This document shows positions 41,525 through 50,248 of a stretch of 64,000 nt of DNA, piece after piece. The notes under the pieces are model-generated. The model was not told where the DNA came from, did no database searches, and saw only the letters and a program-made list of their open reading frames with translations. The DNA comes from Streptomyces adelaidensis (GTDB taxonomy: Bacteria > Actinomycetota > Actinomycetes > Streptomycetales > Streptomycetaceae): assembly GCF_016598475.1 (NCBI RefSeq), contig NZ_JAEMUX010000034.1, forward strand, positions 19,342 through 83,341, read 5' to 3'. Numbering within the stretch: the first letter of the stretch is position 1; every line of letters begins with the position of its first letter. Made by a program: the position numbers and the translations under genes.

Positions 41525-43054
41525 TCAGTTGGTGATCTCGACCTTTCCGTTGTCGCCGGGCCGCGCCGGCTGCTCCGCCACCGTGGCGTCGCGCCGCGAA
41601 AGGCCCTTCAGGAGTTCCGCGAGGTCGACTCCGGTGGTGGAGTTGAGGAGTTCGAGACCCTGGGTGACGTTGTCGGCGACCGCGCGCGGGATACGGGAGA
41701 CGCCGTCGGTGGAGATCACGGTGATCTTGTCCACCGCGGCGAGCGGCTCGGCCGCCTTGGCGACGACCTGGGGCAGCACCTCGACGAGCATCTGCAGAAC
41801 CGCCGCGTCACCGTACTGCCCGAAGGCGTCGGCCTTCTGCCGCATCGCCTCGGCCTCGGCCGCGCCCTTCGCACCGATGGCCGCCGCCTCCGCCTCGCCC
41901 TCCAGCCGGACCGCCTCCGCGATCGCCACACGCCGCGCCCGCTCGGACTCGCCCTGCTTGAGCCCCTCGACGGCCTCGGCCTCCGCCAGCGCGGTACGCC
42001 GCTGCCGCTCACCCTCACCGGTCAGCCGGGACCGCTCGGCCTCCGCCTGCGCGGCGGCGATCTCGGCCAGCCGCTCGGCCTCGGCCTGCTTGACCCGCGC
42101 GACCCGCCGGGCCTCGGCCTCCTGCTCGGCGGCGTACCGCTGGGCGTCGGCGGGCTTGCGCACCTCGGTGTCGAGCTGACGGTCCTTCAGTGCCGCCTGA
42201 CGCTCGGCGACCTTCTCCTGCTCGGCGAGGATGTCCTGCTTGCGGGCGGCCTCGGCGAGCGGTCCGGCCGCGTCCGCCCGGGCCGCCGCCGTGTCCGTCT
42301 CGGCCTTGATCTCGGCCTGCTTGAGGGCGAACGTCCGCTGCGCGACGGCGATCTCCTCCTCCGCCTTCAGCCGGGCCTGCTCGGCGGCCCGCCGGGCCAC
42401 CGCCTCGGCGATGTCCGCCTCCTGCTTGGCGCGGGCCGCCTCCGGACGGCCGAGGTCCTCCAGGTAGGAGCCCTCGGTGGTGATGTCCTGGATCTGGAAG
42501 GCGTCCAGCACCAGGCCCTGCCCGGAGAGGCTGGCCTCCGCCTCCTCGGCGACCTGACCGGCGAACGCGGCCCGGTCCCGGATGACGTCCTCCACCGACA
42601 TCCGGCCCACGATGGCCCGCAGCGCGCCCGACAGCACCTCCTGGGTGAAGCCGACGATGCCGTCCTGCTGCATCAGGAACCGCTGGGCGGCGGCGCGGAT
42701 CGAGTCCTCGGTGCCGCCGACCTTGACGATGGCGACGCCTTCGAGGTTGGCCTTGATCCCGCGCAACGTGACCGCGCCGCGCACCGCCACCGGGATGTGC
42801 CGCGACGACAGGTCCAGGGTGAACCGCTGCTGCACGAACGGCACGACGAACACCCCGCCGCCGACCACGACCTTCTGCCCGCTGTTGTCGGTGAACACCC
42901 GCCCGGTCTCCGGGTCGGTGGACTGCTTGCCACGCCGCCCGGTGACGATGAACGCCTCACTGGGCCCGGCCACCTTGTAACGGGTGACCACGACAAGTGC
43001 CAGCAGCACCAGGAGTACGACGACTCCCACCACCGCGAGAACGACAGGACTCAT
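41525..43054 (-). CDS. flotillin-like SPFH membrane scaffold protein
   Basis: 509 residues. A single N-terminal membrane segment (about 4-23), then an SPFH domain (about 25-190: RYKVAGPSEAFIVTGRRG, VVVGGGVFVVPFVQQ), then a very long Ala/Glu/Arg-rich coiled coil (about 200-400) with repeated EAE, and a C-terminal region with VLPQVVAKAAEPLAAVDKI as in FloT. It organises membrane microdomains. The NfeD-like partner gene lies upstream in the same direction, separated by a polypurine/polypyrimidine tract. Confidence 0.9.
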   Translation of the reverse strand: MSPVVLAVVGVVVLLVLLALVVVTRYKVAGPSEAFIVTGRRGKQSTDPETGRVFTDNSGQKVVVGGGVFVVPFVQQRFTLDLSSRHIPVAVRGAVTLRGIKANLEGVAIVKVGGTEDSIRAAAQRFLMQQDGIVGFTQEVLSGALRAIVGRMSVEDVIRDRAAFAGQVAEEAEASLSGQGLVLDAFQIQDITTEGSYLEDLGRPEAARAKQEADIAEAVARRAAEQARLKAEEEIAVAQRTFALKQAEIKAETDTAAARADAAGPLAEAARKQDILAEQEKVAERQAALKDRQLDTEVRKPADAQRYAAEQEAEARRVARVKQAEAERLAEIAAAQAEAERSRLTGEGERQRRTALAEAEAVEGLKQGESERARRVAIAEAVRLEGEAEAAAIGAKGAAEAEAMRQKADAFGQYGDAAVLQMLVEVLPQVVAKAAEPLAAVDKITVISTDGVSRIPRAVADNVTQGLELLNSTTGVDLAELLKGLSRRDATVAEQPARPGDNGKVEITN

Positions 43055-43078
43055 GACAAACGCCCCCGAATCACGTAC

Positions 43079-43185
43079 GAGAAAGGAAATGCGAGAAGGA
43101 AAGAAAGCAAAGGAAAGAAAGGGAAGGGAAGGGAAGGGAAGGGAAGAACGAGAAAGATAAAGAAAGGAGCGGGAAAGGAGCGGCT
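43079..43185. repeat. polypurine tract with (GGGAA)5
   Basis: About 105 bp that are almost only G and A on the + strand. Five perfect tandem GGGAA units occupy 43121-43145, flanked by GAAAG/GGAAA repeats. It fills the gap between the NfeD-like and flotillin genes. The transcript would be pyrimidine-rich there. The repeated GGG runs could form a G-quadruplex and the mirror-like purine tract a triplex. Confidence 0.85.
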
Positions 43186-43694
43186 CAGCGGTCCACAGGT
43201 CGCACCACTACCGACGTCGCGGTCGGCGCCGCCTCCACCCACACCTCCGTGCCGCGCGCCACCGGCACCGCGCTGCGCGCGGCGAACTTCACCGGCTGCC
43301 CCGCGAGCCGGAGCAGCACCTCACCGAATCCGTCGGCTGGGATGGCCGTCACCACGTTGCCCGACGTGCCCACCAGGTCGTCCCGACGTGGCGCGACGGC
43401 CGTCCGGTCGAGCAGCAGGGCCCGGCTGAAGCGGTACGTCAGCCAGGCCGTGGCGGCCCCGAGGGCCGCACCGCATCCGGTGGCGAGGGCCGGACCCGCG
43501 TCCAGCACCTCGGTCGCGAGGACACCGCCGAAGCCGGTCGCCGCCACGAATCCGGCGACGACCGGCAGCGACAGCCCCCCGTCGAGGACACCGTCCAACG
43601 CACCGCCGAACGCACTGTCCAGCACCCCGTCGAAGAGCAGCGACAGGGCGAGCAGCACGACCCCCGTGATGCCGATTCCGAGAAACCAGGTCAT
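43185..43694 (-). CDS. NfeD-like membrane protein
   Basis: 169 residues from ATG 43694. Three to four hydrophobic segments lie in residues 1-95. A C-terminal OB-fold (about 105-169) opens with DDLVGTSGNVVTAIPADG and ends VVVRPVDR, the NfeD soluble domain. These proteins pair with flotillins (as YuaF/YqfA with FloT/FloA), which agrees with the gene order here. No protease domain, so it is the short form. Confidence 0.82.
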   Translation of the reverse strand: MTWFLGIGITGVVLLALSLLFDGVLDSAFGGALDGVLDGGLSLPVVAGFVAATGFGGVLATEVLDAGPALATGCGAALGAATAWLTYRFSRALLLDRTAVAPRRDDLVGTSGNVVTAIPADGFGEVLLRLAGQPVKFAARSAVPVARGTEVWVEAAPTATSVVVRPVDR

Positions 43695-43767
43695 CCGCGC
43701 CGTCCCCCTCTCCCCCGTCGCCGCTCTCCGGCTCACCGGAATCCTCACACGGGGAGGGGGACCGGTT

Positions 43768-43788
43768 CATTGCCGTGTCCCGGCAATG
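43768..43788 (-). terminator. small hairpin after the metal chaperone gene
   Basis: A perfect 8-bp stem (CATTGCCG at 43768-43775 with its complement at 43781-43788) and a 5-nt loop, 43 bp beyond the chaperone stop. A weak terminator candidate. Confidence 0.5.
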
Positions 43789-43831
43789 TTCAAGCGCTTT
43801 CCCTGCCGACTCGCCGTCCCCCTCTTCCTCC

Positions 43832-44056
43832 TCAGGCCGCGACCTGACGCACGACCTCCGCGACCTCGTATCCCGCCTCGGTGATGGCCGCGCGTACGGC
43901 CGCGTCGTCGACCGTCTCCCCGCGTACGACGACCAGGCCGGCCCGGACGTCGACATCGACCTCGGTGATGCCGGCCACCGCCACGACCTCTTCGGTGACG
44001 CTCGCGGCACAGTGGCCGCAGCTCAGGCCGGACACCGTGAAGTACTTCTCGGCCAT
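43832..44056 (-). CDS. copZ: heavy-metal-associated domain protein, copper chaperone
   Basis: 74 residues from ATG 44056 (AGGAG 8 bp upstream). A single HMA ferredoxin-like fold with the metal site GLSCGHC and the usual VVAVAGITEVDVDV and EAGYEV elements. It should carry Cu(I) to a P-type ATPase. The ATPase gene, normally next door, is absent from the window. Divergent from mutA. Confidence 0.86.
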   Translation of the reverse strand: MAEKYFTVSGLSCGHCAASVTEEVVAVAGITEVDVDVRAGLVVVRGETVDDAAVRAAITEAGYEVAEVVRQVAA

Positions 44057-44181
44057 GATGATCGCTCCTGTCCTCGGTCGGCCCGGTGACTGTGCGCTCG
44101 GGGGCGCGGGCCGCGTGGCACGGGGTACGGGGAGCGGCCCCAGGGTGTTCAGCGGCCGTAGTACGTGACCCCCACACACAT

Positions 44182-44210
44182 CAAGGTCACCCAGAGGAGT
44201 GCAAGGTCAC
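44182..44210 (+). promoter_or_regulatory. direct repeat CAAGGTCAC x2 upstream of mutA
   Basis: CAAGGTCAC occurs at 44182-44190 and again at 44202-44210, a 20-bp offset or about two helical turns. The pair lies about 49-77 bp upstream of the expected mutA transcription start, a position suited to an activator dimer. No regulator gene is adjacent. Confidence 0.5.
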
Positions 44211-44246
44211 AGCCGTGCCCTCTGCTGCTCCTTTGTGTCTCTGTCC

Positions 44247-44258
44247 TAGCATCCGAGC
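44247..44258 (+). promoter_or_regulatory. leaderless promoter -10 of mutA
   Basis: TAGCAT (44247-44252) is followed by six bases and the mutA ATG, with no Shine-Dalgarno sequence in between. This is the standard layout of leaderless actinomycete transcripts. Confidence 0.6.
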
Positions 44259-46067
44259 ATGACGGTCCTGCCTGACGACGGGCTTGAGCTGGCCGCCGAG
44301 TTCCCTGACGCGACCCATGACCAGTGGCAGAGCCTCGTTGCGGGCGTACTGCGCAAGTCGGGCAAAGACGTCGAGGGTGCTCAGGCCGAGGAAGCCCTGT
44401 CCACCGCGCTGGAGGACGGGCTGCGCACCCGACCTCTTTACACCGCGCACGACACCGCGCCCCCGCCGGGTCACCCCGGGTTCGCGCCCTTCGTACGAGG
44501 AGGCCGGGCCACGGGCAACACCGTCGGCGGCTGGGACGTACGGCAACGGCACACGGCGGCGGACGGCGCCGCCGTGCTGGCCGACCTGGAGAACGGCGTC
44601 ACCTCCCTGTGGCTGCTGCTCGGCGAGGACGGCATCCCCGTGTCGTCGCTCGGCCAGGTCCTCGACGGCGTCTACCTCGACCTCGCGCCGGTCGTCCTGG
44701 ACGCGGGCACCGAGGTCGGGCCCGCCGCGCGGGAGTTGCTGCGGCTGTACGCGGAGCGAGGCGTGGCCAAGGAGGCGGCGCGCGGCAACTTCGGCGCCGA
44801 CCCGCTCGGCCACGAGGCCCGCACCGGACAGACTTACGACTTCGCTCCGCTCACCGCGCTGGCGCGGCTGTGCGCCGAGGAGTACCCGGGGCTGCGGGCC
44901 CTGACCGTGGACGCGCTGCCGTATCACGAGGCGGGCGGCTCGGCGGCCCAGGAGCTGGGCAGCTCGCTGGCGACCGGCGTGGCGTATCTGCGGGAGCTGA
45001 CCGAGGCGGGGCTCGACGCCGAACAGGCCTGTGGGCAGCTGGAGTTCCGGTACGCGGCGACCGCCGACCAGTTCCTGACGATCGCCAAGCTGCGCGCCGC
45101 GCGCCGGCTGTGGGCCCGGGTCGCCGAGGTGTGCGGGGTGCCCGCCGCGGGTGCGCAGACGCAGCACGCGGTGACCTCACCGGTGATGATGACGCGCCGC
45201 GACCCGTGGGTGAACATGCTGCGCACGACCATCGCCACGCTGGCCGCCGGGGCGGGCGGCGCCGACTCCGTCACCGTGCTGCCCTTCGACCACACGCTCG
45301 GGCTGCCGGACGCGTTCGCCCGGCGTATCGCCCGCAACACCTCGACGATCCTCATCGAGGAGTCCCATCTGTCCCGGGTGACCGACCCGGCCGGCGGCTC
45401 CTGGTACGTGGAACGGCTCACGGACGAACTCGCCCACGTGGGCTGGGAGTTCTTCCAGGAGATCGAACGCGCGGGCGGCCAGGCCGCCGCGCTGCGCTCC
45501 GGCTCTGTACGGGAGCGGCTCGCCGAGACCTGGGCGGCCCGCAGCGCGAAGCTCGCCAAGCGGCGCGAACCCATCACCGGCGTCAGCGAGTTCCCGCACC
45601 TGGCCGAGAAGCCGGTGGTCCGCGAGCCCGCTCCCGAGCCGCCGTCCGGCGGTCTCCCCCGCGTCCGCCGCGACGAGGCGTACGAGGCGTTGCGGTCCCG
45701 CTCGGACGCCCACCTGGCGGCGACCGGCGCCCGGCCCCGGATCTTCCTGGCCGCGATCGGCCCCGCCGCCGCCCACACCGCCCGTACGACCTTCGCCGCC
45801 AACCTCTTCCAGGCGGGCGGCGTCGAGCCGGTCACCGAGGGCACGTTCGAGGAGAGCGGGGCGAGCGAGGTCTGTCTGTGCTCCAGCGACGCGCTCTACG
45901 AGGAGCAGGCGGAGTCGGTGACCGCGCGGCTGCGGGCCTCCGGCGCCTCGCGGGTGTTCCTCGCCGGCCGTCCGGGGCAGTACGCCGGTGTCGACTCGTA
46001 CGTCTTCGCGGGCTGCGACGCCGTGGCCGTGCTGTCCGCGACCCTCGACCGCATGGGAGTGTCCTGA
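44259..46067 (+). CDS. mutA: methylmalonyl-CoA mutase small subunit
   Basis: 602 residues, typical of the non-catalytic small subunit. The TIM-barrel half is recognisable (TVGGWDVRQRH, FRYAATADQFLTIAKLRAARRLW, RNTSTILIEESHLSRVTDPAGGSWYVE). The C-terminal flavodoxin-like domain lacks the DxHxxG cobalamin motif present in MutB, as expected. It forms the heterodimer that interconverts methylmalonyl-CoA and succinyl-CoA. The ATG seems leaderless and the stop shares a base with mutB's start (TGATG). Confidence 0.95.
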   Translation: MTVLPDDGLELAAEFPDATHDQWQSLVAGVLRKSGKDVEGAQAEEALSTALEDGLRTRPLYTAHDTAPPPGHPGFAPFVRGGRATGNTVGGWDVRQRHTAADGAAVLADLENGVTSLWLLLGEDGIPVSSLGQVLDGVYLDLAPVVLDAGTEVGPAARELLRLYAERGVAKEAARGNFGADPLGHEARTGQTYDFAPLTALARLCAEEYPGLRALTVDALPYHEAGGSAAQELGSSLATGVAYLRELTEAGLDAEQACGQLEFRYAATADQFLTIAKLRAARRLWARVAEVCGVPAAGAQTQHAVTSPVMMTRRDPWVNMLRTTIATLAAGAGGADSVTVLPFDHTLGLPDAFARRIARNTSTILIEESHLSRVTDPAGGSWYVERLTDELAHVGWEFFQEIERAGGQAAALRSGSVRERLAETWAARSAKLAKRREPITGVSEFPHLAEKPVVREPAPEPPSGGLPRVRRDEAYEALRSRSDAHLAATGARPRIFLAAIGPAAAHTARTTFAANLFQAGGVEPVTEGTFEESGASEVCLCSSDALYEEQAESVTARLRASGASRVFLAGRPGQYAGVDSYVFAGCDAVAVLSATLDRMGVS

Positions 46068-48241
46068 TGGGAATCCCCGACTTCTCCGGGATCGAGCTGG
46101 GCGCCCCGTCCGTCGACGGCGGCGCCGACGAGTGGCGTACGGCGGTGAAGAAGGCGGCCGGCGGTGACGACCTGCTGTGGGAGACCCCGGAGGGCATCCC
46201 GGTCAAGCCGCTCTACACCGGCCAGGATCTGGAGGGCCTCGACTTCCTGGGCACCTACCCGGGCATCGCCCCGTATCTGCGCGGCCCGTACCCCACGATG
46301 TACGTCAACCAGCCCTGGACGATCCGCCAGTACGCGGGCTTCTCCACCGCCGAGGAGTCCAACGCGTTCTACCGGCGCAACCTGGCGGCCGGTCAGAAGG
46401 GCCTGTCCGTCGCCTTCGACCTGCCCACCCACCGCGGCTACGACAGCGACCACCCGCGGGTGACCGGTGACGTCGGCATGGCGGGCGTGGCGATCGACTC
46501 GATCCTCGACATGCGCCAGCTCTTCGACGGCATCCCGCTCGACAGGATGACCGTGTCGATGACGATGAACGGCGCCGTGCTGCCCGTGCTCGCGCTCTAC
46601 ATCGTGGCGGCCGAGGAGCAGGGTGTGCCGGCGGAGAAGCTGGCGGGGACCATCCAGAACGACATCCTCAAGGAGTTCATGGTCCGCAACACCTACATCT
46701 ATCCGCCGAAGCCGTCGATGCGGATCATCTCCGACATCTTCGCCTTCACCTCGCAGCGGATGCCCCGCTACAACTCCATCTCGATCTCCGGCTATCACAT
46801 CCAGGAGGCGGGCGCGACGGCCGATCTGGAGCTGGCGTACACGCTCGCGGACGGCGTGGAGTACCTCCGGGCGGGCCGGGAGGCGGGCCTGGACGTGGAC
46901 GCGTTCGCGCCCCGCCTGTCGTTCTTCTGGGCGATCGGCATGAACTTCTTCATGGAGGTCGCCAAGCTGCGGGCGGCCCGCCTGCTGTGGGCGAAGCTGG
47001 TCAAGCAGTTCGACCCGAAGAACTCCAAGTCCCTTTCCCTGCGCACCCATTCGCAGACCTCGGGCTGGTCGCTGACCGCGCAGGACGTCTTCAACAACGT
47101 GACCCGTACGTGTGTGGAGGCGATGGCGGCGACCCAGGGCCACACCCAGTCGCTGCACACCAACGCCCTCGACGAGGCCCTCGCCCTGCCCACCGACTTC
47201 TCCGCGCGCATCGCCCGCAACACCCAGCTGCTCATCCAGCAGGAGTCCGGTACCACCCGGGTCATCGACCCGTGGGGTGGCAGCGCGTACGTCGAGAAGC
47301 TGACGTACGACCTCGCCCGCCGCGCCTGGCAGCACATCCAGGAGGTCGAGGCCGCCGGTGGCATGGCCCAGGCCATCGACGCCGGCATCCCGAAGCTGCG
47401 CGTGGAGGAGGCCGCGGCCCGCACCCAGGCCCGTATCGACTCCGGGCGCCAGCCGGTGATCGGGGTGAACAAGTACCGGGTCGAGACCGACGAGGCGATC
47501 GACGTCCTGAAGGTCGACAACTCCTCGGTCCGCACCCAGCAGATCGAGAAACTGCGGCGGCTGCGCGCCGAGCGGGACGAAACCGAGTGCCGGGCCGCGC
47601 TCGACGCGCTCACCCGGGCCGCCGGCGGCGAGGGCAACCTGCTGGAGCTGGCGGTGAACGCGGCCCGCGCCAAGGCCACGGTCGGCGAGATCTCCGACGC
47701 GTTGGAGAAGGTGTACGGCCGGCACGCGAGCCAGATCCGTACGATCTCCGGGGTGTACCGCAACGAAGCAGGCGAGTCCCCGTCCGTCGAGCGCACCCGT
47801 TCCCTGGTGGACGCCTTCGCCGAGGCCGAGGGGCGCCGCCCGCGCATCCTTGTCGCCAAGATGGGCCAGGACGGCCACGACCGGGGCCAGAAGGTCATCG
47901 CCACCGCCTTCGCCGACCTCGGCTTCGACGTGGACGTCGGCCCGCTGTTCCAGACCCCGGGCGAGGTGGCCCGGCAGGCCGTCGAGGCGGACGTGCACAT
48001 CGTCGGGGTGTCGTCGCTGGCGGCCGGGCACCTCACCCTCGTCCCGGCGTTGCGTGAGCAGCTCGCCGAGGAGGGGCGCGAGGACATCATGATCGTGGTC
48101 GGCGGGGTCATCCCGCCGCAGGACGTGCCCACGCTCCTGGAGATGGGTGCGGCGGCCGTGTTCCCGCCCGGGACGGTGATCCCTGACGCGGCGCACGACC
48201 TGGTGAAGCGGTTGTCGGGCGGCCTCGGGCACGACCTGTGA
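46067..48241 (+). CDS. mutB: methylmalonyl-CoA mutase large subunit
   Basis: 724 residues, full length. The substrate-binding TIM barrel (about 30-560) contains the family's SISGYHIQEAGA and LRTHSQTSGWSLTAQD. The C-terminal B12 domain has MGQDGHDRG (599-607) with the cobalt-ligand His604, then GVSSLAAGH and VVGGVIP. It is the catalytic chain using adenosylcobalamin. It overlaps meaB by 4 bp. In this organism it links propionate, valine and odd-chain or branched substrates (including possible products of the island) to the TCA cycle and to polyketide extender supply. Confidence 0.97.
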   Translation: MGIPDFSGIELGAPSVDGGADEWRTAVKKAAGGDDLLWETPEGIPVKPLYTGQDLEGLDFLGTYPGIAPYLRGPYPTMYVNQPWTIRQYAGFSTAEESNAFYRRNLAAGQKGLSVAFDLPTHRGYDSDHPRVTGDVGMAGVAIDSILDMRQLFDGIPLDRMTVSMTMNGAVLPVLALYIVAAEEQGVPAEKLAGTIQNDILKEFMVRNTYIYPPKPSMRIISDIFAFTSQRMPRYNSISISGYHIQEAGATADLELAYTLADGVEYLRAGREAGLDVDAFAPRLSFFWAIGMNFFMEVAKLRAARLLWAKLVKQFDPKNSKSLSLRTHSQTSGWSLTAQDVFNNVTRTCVEAMAATQGHTQSLHTNALDEALALPTDFSARIARNTQLLIQQESGTTRVIDPWGGSAYVEKLTYDLARRAWQHIQEVEAAGGMAQAIDAGIPKLRVEEAAARTQARIDSGRQPVIGVNKYRVETDEAIDVLKVDNSSVRTQQIEKLRRLRAERDETECRAALDALTRAAGGEGNLLELAVNAARAKATVGEISDALEKVYGRHASQIRTISGVYRNEAGESPSVERTRSLVDAFAEAEGRRPRILVAKMGQDGHDRGQKVIATAFADLGFDVDVGPLFQTPGEVARQAVEADVHIVGVSSLAAGHLTLVPALREQLAEEGREDIMIVVGGVIPPQDVPTLLEMGAAAVFPPGTVIPDAAHDLVKRLSGGLGHDL

Positions 48242-49218
48242 CCGATGTCGACACCTATGTGAAGGGGGTGCTCGACGGGAAGCGCGCGGTCGTCGCGCGC
48301 GCCATCACCCTCGTCGAGTCCACCCGGCCCCAGCACCGGGCACTGGCCCAGGAGCTGCTGACCGAGCTGCTGCCGCACAGCGGCCGGGCCAGGCGGATCG
48401 GGATCAGCGGGGTACCGGGCGTCGGCAAGTCCACGTTCATCGACGCGTTCGGCACGCTGCTGACCTCGCTCGGGCACCGGGTGGCGGTGCTGGCGGTGGA
48501 CCCGTCGTCGAGCCGTACGGGTGGCTCGATCCTCGGCGACAAGACCCGTATGGAGCGGCTGGCCGTCGACCCGGCGGCCTTCGTACGGCCCTCCCCGACC
48601 GCCGGGACGCTGGGCGGGGTCGCCAAGGCCACCCGCGAGTCGATCGTGGTGATGGAGGCGGCCGGCTACGACGTCGTCCTGGTGGAGACGGTCGGCGTCG
48701 GCCAGTCCGAGACGGCCGTCGCGAACATGGTCGACTCCTTCCTCCTCCTCACCCTCGCCCGCACCGGCGACCAGTTGCAGGGCATCAAGAAGGGCGTCCT
48801 GGAACTGGCCGACGTCCTCGCCGTCAACAAGGCGGACGGCCCCCACGAACGCGACGCCCGCACGGCGGCCCGCGAGCTGGCGGGCGCCCTGCGGCTGATG
48901 CACCCGGTGGACGCGGCCTGGACACCCCCGGTCCTCAGCTGCAGCGCCCGCGAGTCCACCGGCCTGGACGCCGTCTGGGAACGCCTCGAACAGCACCGCA
49001 CCCTGCTCGACTCCACCGGCCGCCTCGCCGCCAAGCGCCGCGACCAGCAGGTCGACTGGACCTGGACCATGGTCCACGACGAACTCCTGCGCCGCCTGCA
49101 CGCCGACCCGGCGGTACGGTCCCTCGCTCCCGACCTCGAACAGCGGGTCAGGCAGGGCGAGTTGACGGCCACGCTGGCCGCCGAGCGCATCCTGAAGGCG
49201 TTCGGGGACTCCGCCTAG
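48238..49218 (+). CDS. meaB: MeaB/ArgK-type G3E GTPase, mutase chaperone
   Basis: 326 residues from a GTG overlapping the mutB stop (GTGA). Walker A is GVPGVGKS (58-65), then VDPSSSRTGGSILGDKTRM and VETVGVGQSE, with NKAD as guanine-recognition motif. It guards methylmalonyl-CoA mutase, gating cofactor loading and protecting it from inactivation. Older databases call it ArgK. Position directly behind mutB supports the assignment. Confidence 0.93.
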   Translation: MTDVDTYVKGVLDGKRAVVARAITLVESTRPQHRALAQELLTELLPHSGRARRIGISGVPGVGKSTFIDAFGTLLTSLGHRVAVLAVDPSSSRTGGSILGDKTRMERLAVDPAAFVRPSPTAGTLGGVAKATRESIVVMEAAGYDVVLVETVGVGQSETAVANMVDSFLLLTLARTGDQLQGIKKGVLELADVLAVNKADGPHERDARTAARELAGALRLMHPVDAAWTPPVLSCSARESTGLDAVWERLEQHRTLLDSTGRLAAKRRDQQVDWTWTMVHDELLRRLHADPAVRSLAPDLEQRVRQGELTATLAAERILKAFGDSA

Positions 49219-49516
49219 GCAAACCGGGGCCTGTCCCTCGCCGGGCCCTGTCGGTGATGCCTCGGAGAGCGGGCGGTCGCCGGCTTGGCGTGGTGAGCCG
49301 CCGCACGGCCACATCGGGCCGTCTGACCAGCGGAAACCCCCTCGGAGGGCCGACCGTCCACCCCGGTGCGCCGCGGGCCCCGGAAGACGGGGTTCACCCG
49401 GCTGAGCGCCTTGAGTGGTGGTGGAGCCGGATCCGACTGACGGTGGATCACGTCGGGGTCGGGTCAAGTCAGCTGACGAAGCGCCAGCTGCCCGGCTTTG
49501 GCGGAAGGACCATCAG

Positions 49517-50074
49517 ATGCGCTCTGCTCGCATGCTCTTCGCTACCGCGGCGGCCACCGCCGTACTCGCCATCACCGCACCCGGCGCCTACGCCGGGGAC
49601 GAGGGGGACCACGAGGACAATGGCTACAGCAAGGAGCACGACAAGGACAGCAGCCACGACGGGCCGCGTGGCGGGGTTCACACGGGTGGCGGTGCGCTGA
49701 CCGCCACGACCGCCGAGGACGAGTGGAACTCCGAGCGGGCCACGAAGCAGGAGCCGGACACCTTCAAGGAGCGCGAGCACGAGAAGGAGTCCTGGAAGGA
49801 CGACCACGGCAAGCAGGAGGACCCCGAGGGCTACAAGGACCGGGGGCACGACAACGACTCATGGAAGGACGACCACGAGAAGGGGTACGGGAAGGACGAC
49901 CACGGCAAGGACTCCTGGAAGGACGAGCACGACAAGCCGCACGGTGGTGTGCACACCGGTGGCGGCGCGCTCGCCTCGCCCGCGGTGACCGCGGGCGGGC
50001 TGGCCGTCCTGGCGGTGGCCGGTACGGGCGCGTACGCCCTGCGCCGCAAGAAGACCGCCGGAAGCATGGCCTGA
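49517..50074 (+). CDS. secreted, wall-anchored-type repeat protein; likely sortase substrate
   Basis: 185 residues; GGAAGGA 8 bp before the ATG. A signal peptide ends AYA (26). The mature part is very hydrophilic, with SWKDDH/SWKDEH repeats at 92-97, 115-120 and 133-138. GGVHTGGGAL occurs twice, at 52-61 and 143-152. The second copy is followed by a hydrophobic stretch (153-175) and RRKK, the layout of a sortase sorting signal but without LPxTG or LAxTG. A class F-like sortase gene follows directly. Function unknown; a surface protein. Confidence 0.75.
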   Translation: MRSARMLFATAAATAVLAITAPGAYAGDEGDHEDNGYSKEHDKDSSHDGPRGGVHTGGGALTATTAEDEWNSERATKQEPDTFKEREHEKESWKDDHGKQEDPEGYKDRGHDNDSWKDDHEKGYGKDDHGKDSWKDEHDKPHGGVHTGGGALASPAVTAGGLAVLAVAGTGAYALRRKKTAGSMA

Positions 50075-50248
50075 GCCATGCCGGACGACATAGGTGACAT
50101 AGGCGACATACCTGACGCCACAGCAGCCGCGGCCGCCACACCGTGTGTCGTGTGGCGGCCCGGCCGGCTTTTCGCCCGTCCTCCGCCCCCACCCTCCCCA
50201 CCCTTTCGAACGTCCGTTCAGCTGCCGTGCCTAGTGAGGTGGTGTCCG

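Noticed and set aside
46795..49467. 890-codon minus-strand frame across mutB and meaB
   Set aside because: mutB and meaB are unmistakable on the + strand; the antisense frame has no recognisable features.
49517..50074. Chaplin or CRISPR-like repeat array suggested by repeated blocks
   Set aside because: The repeats are in-frame protein repeats (SWKDDH, GGVHTGGGAL); no chaplin domain or spacer pattern.
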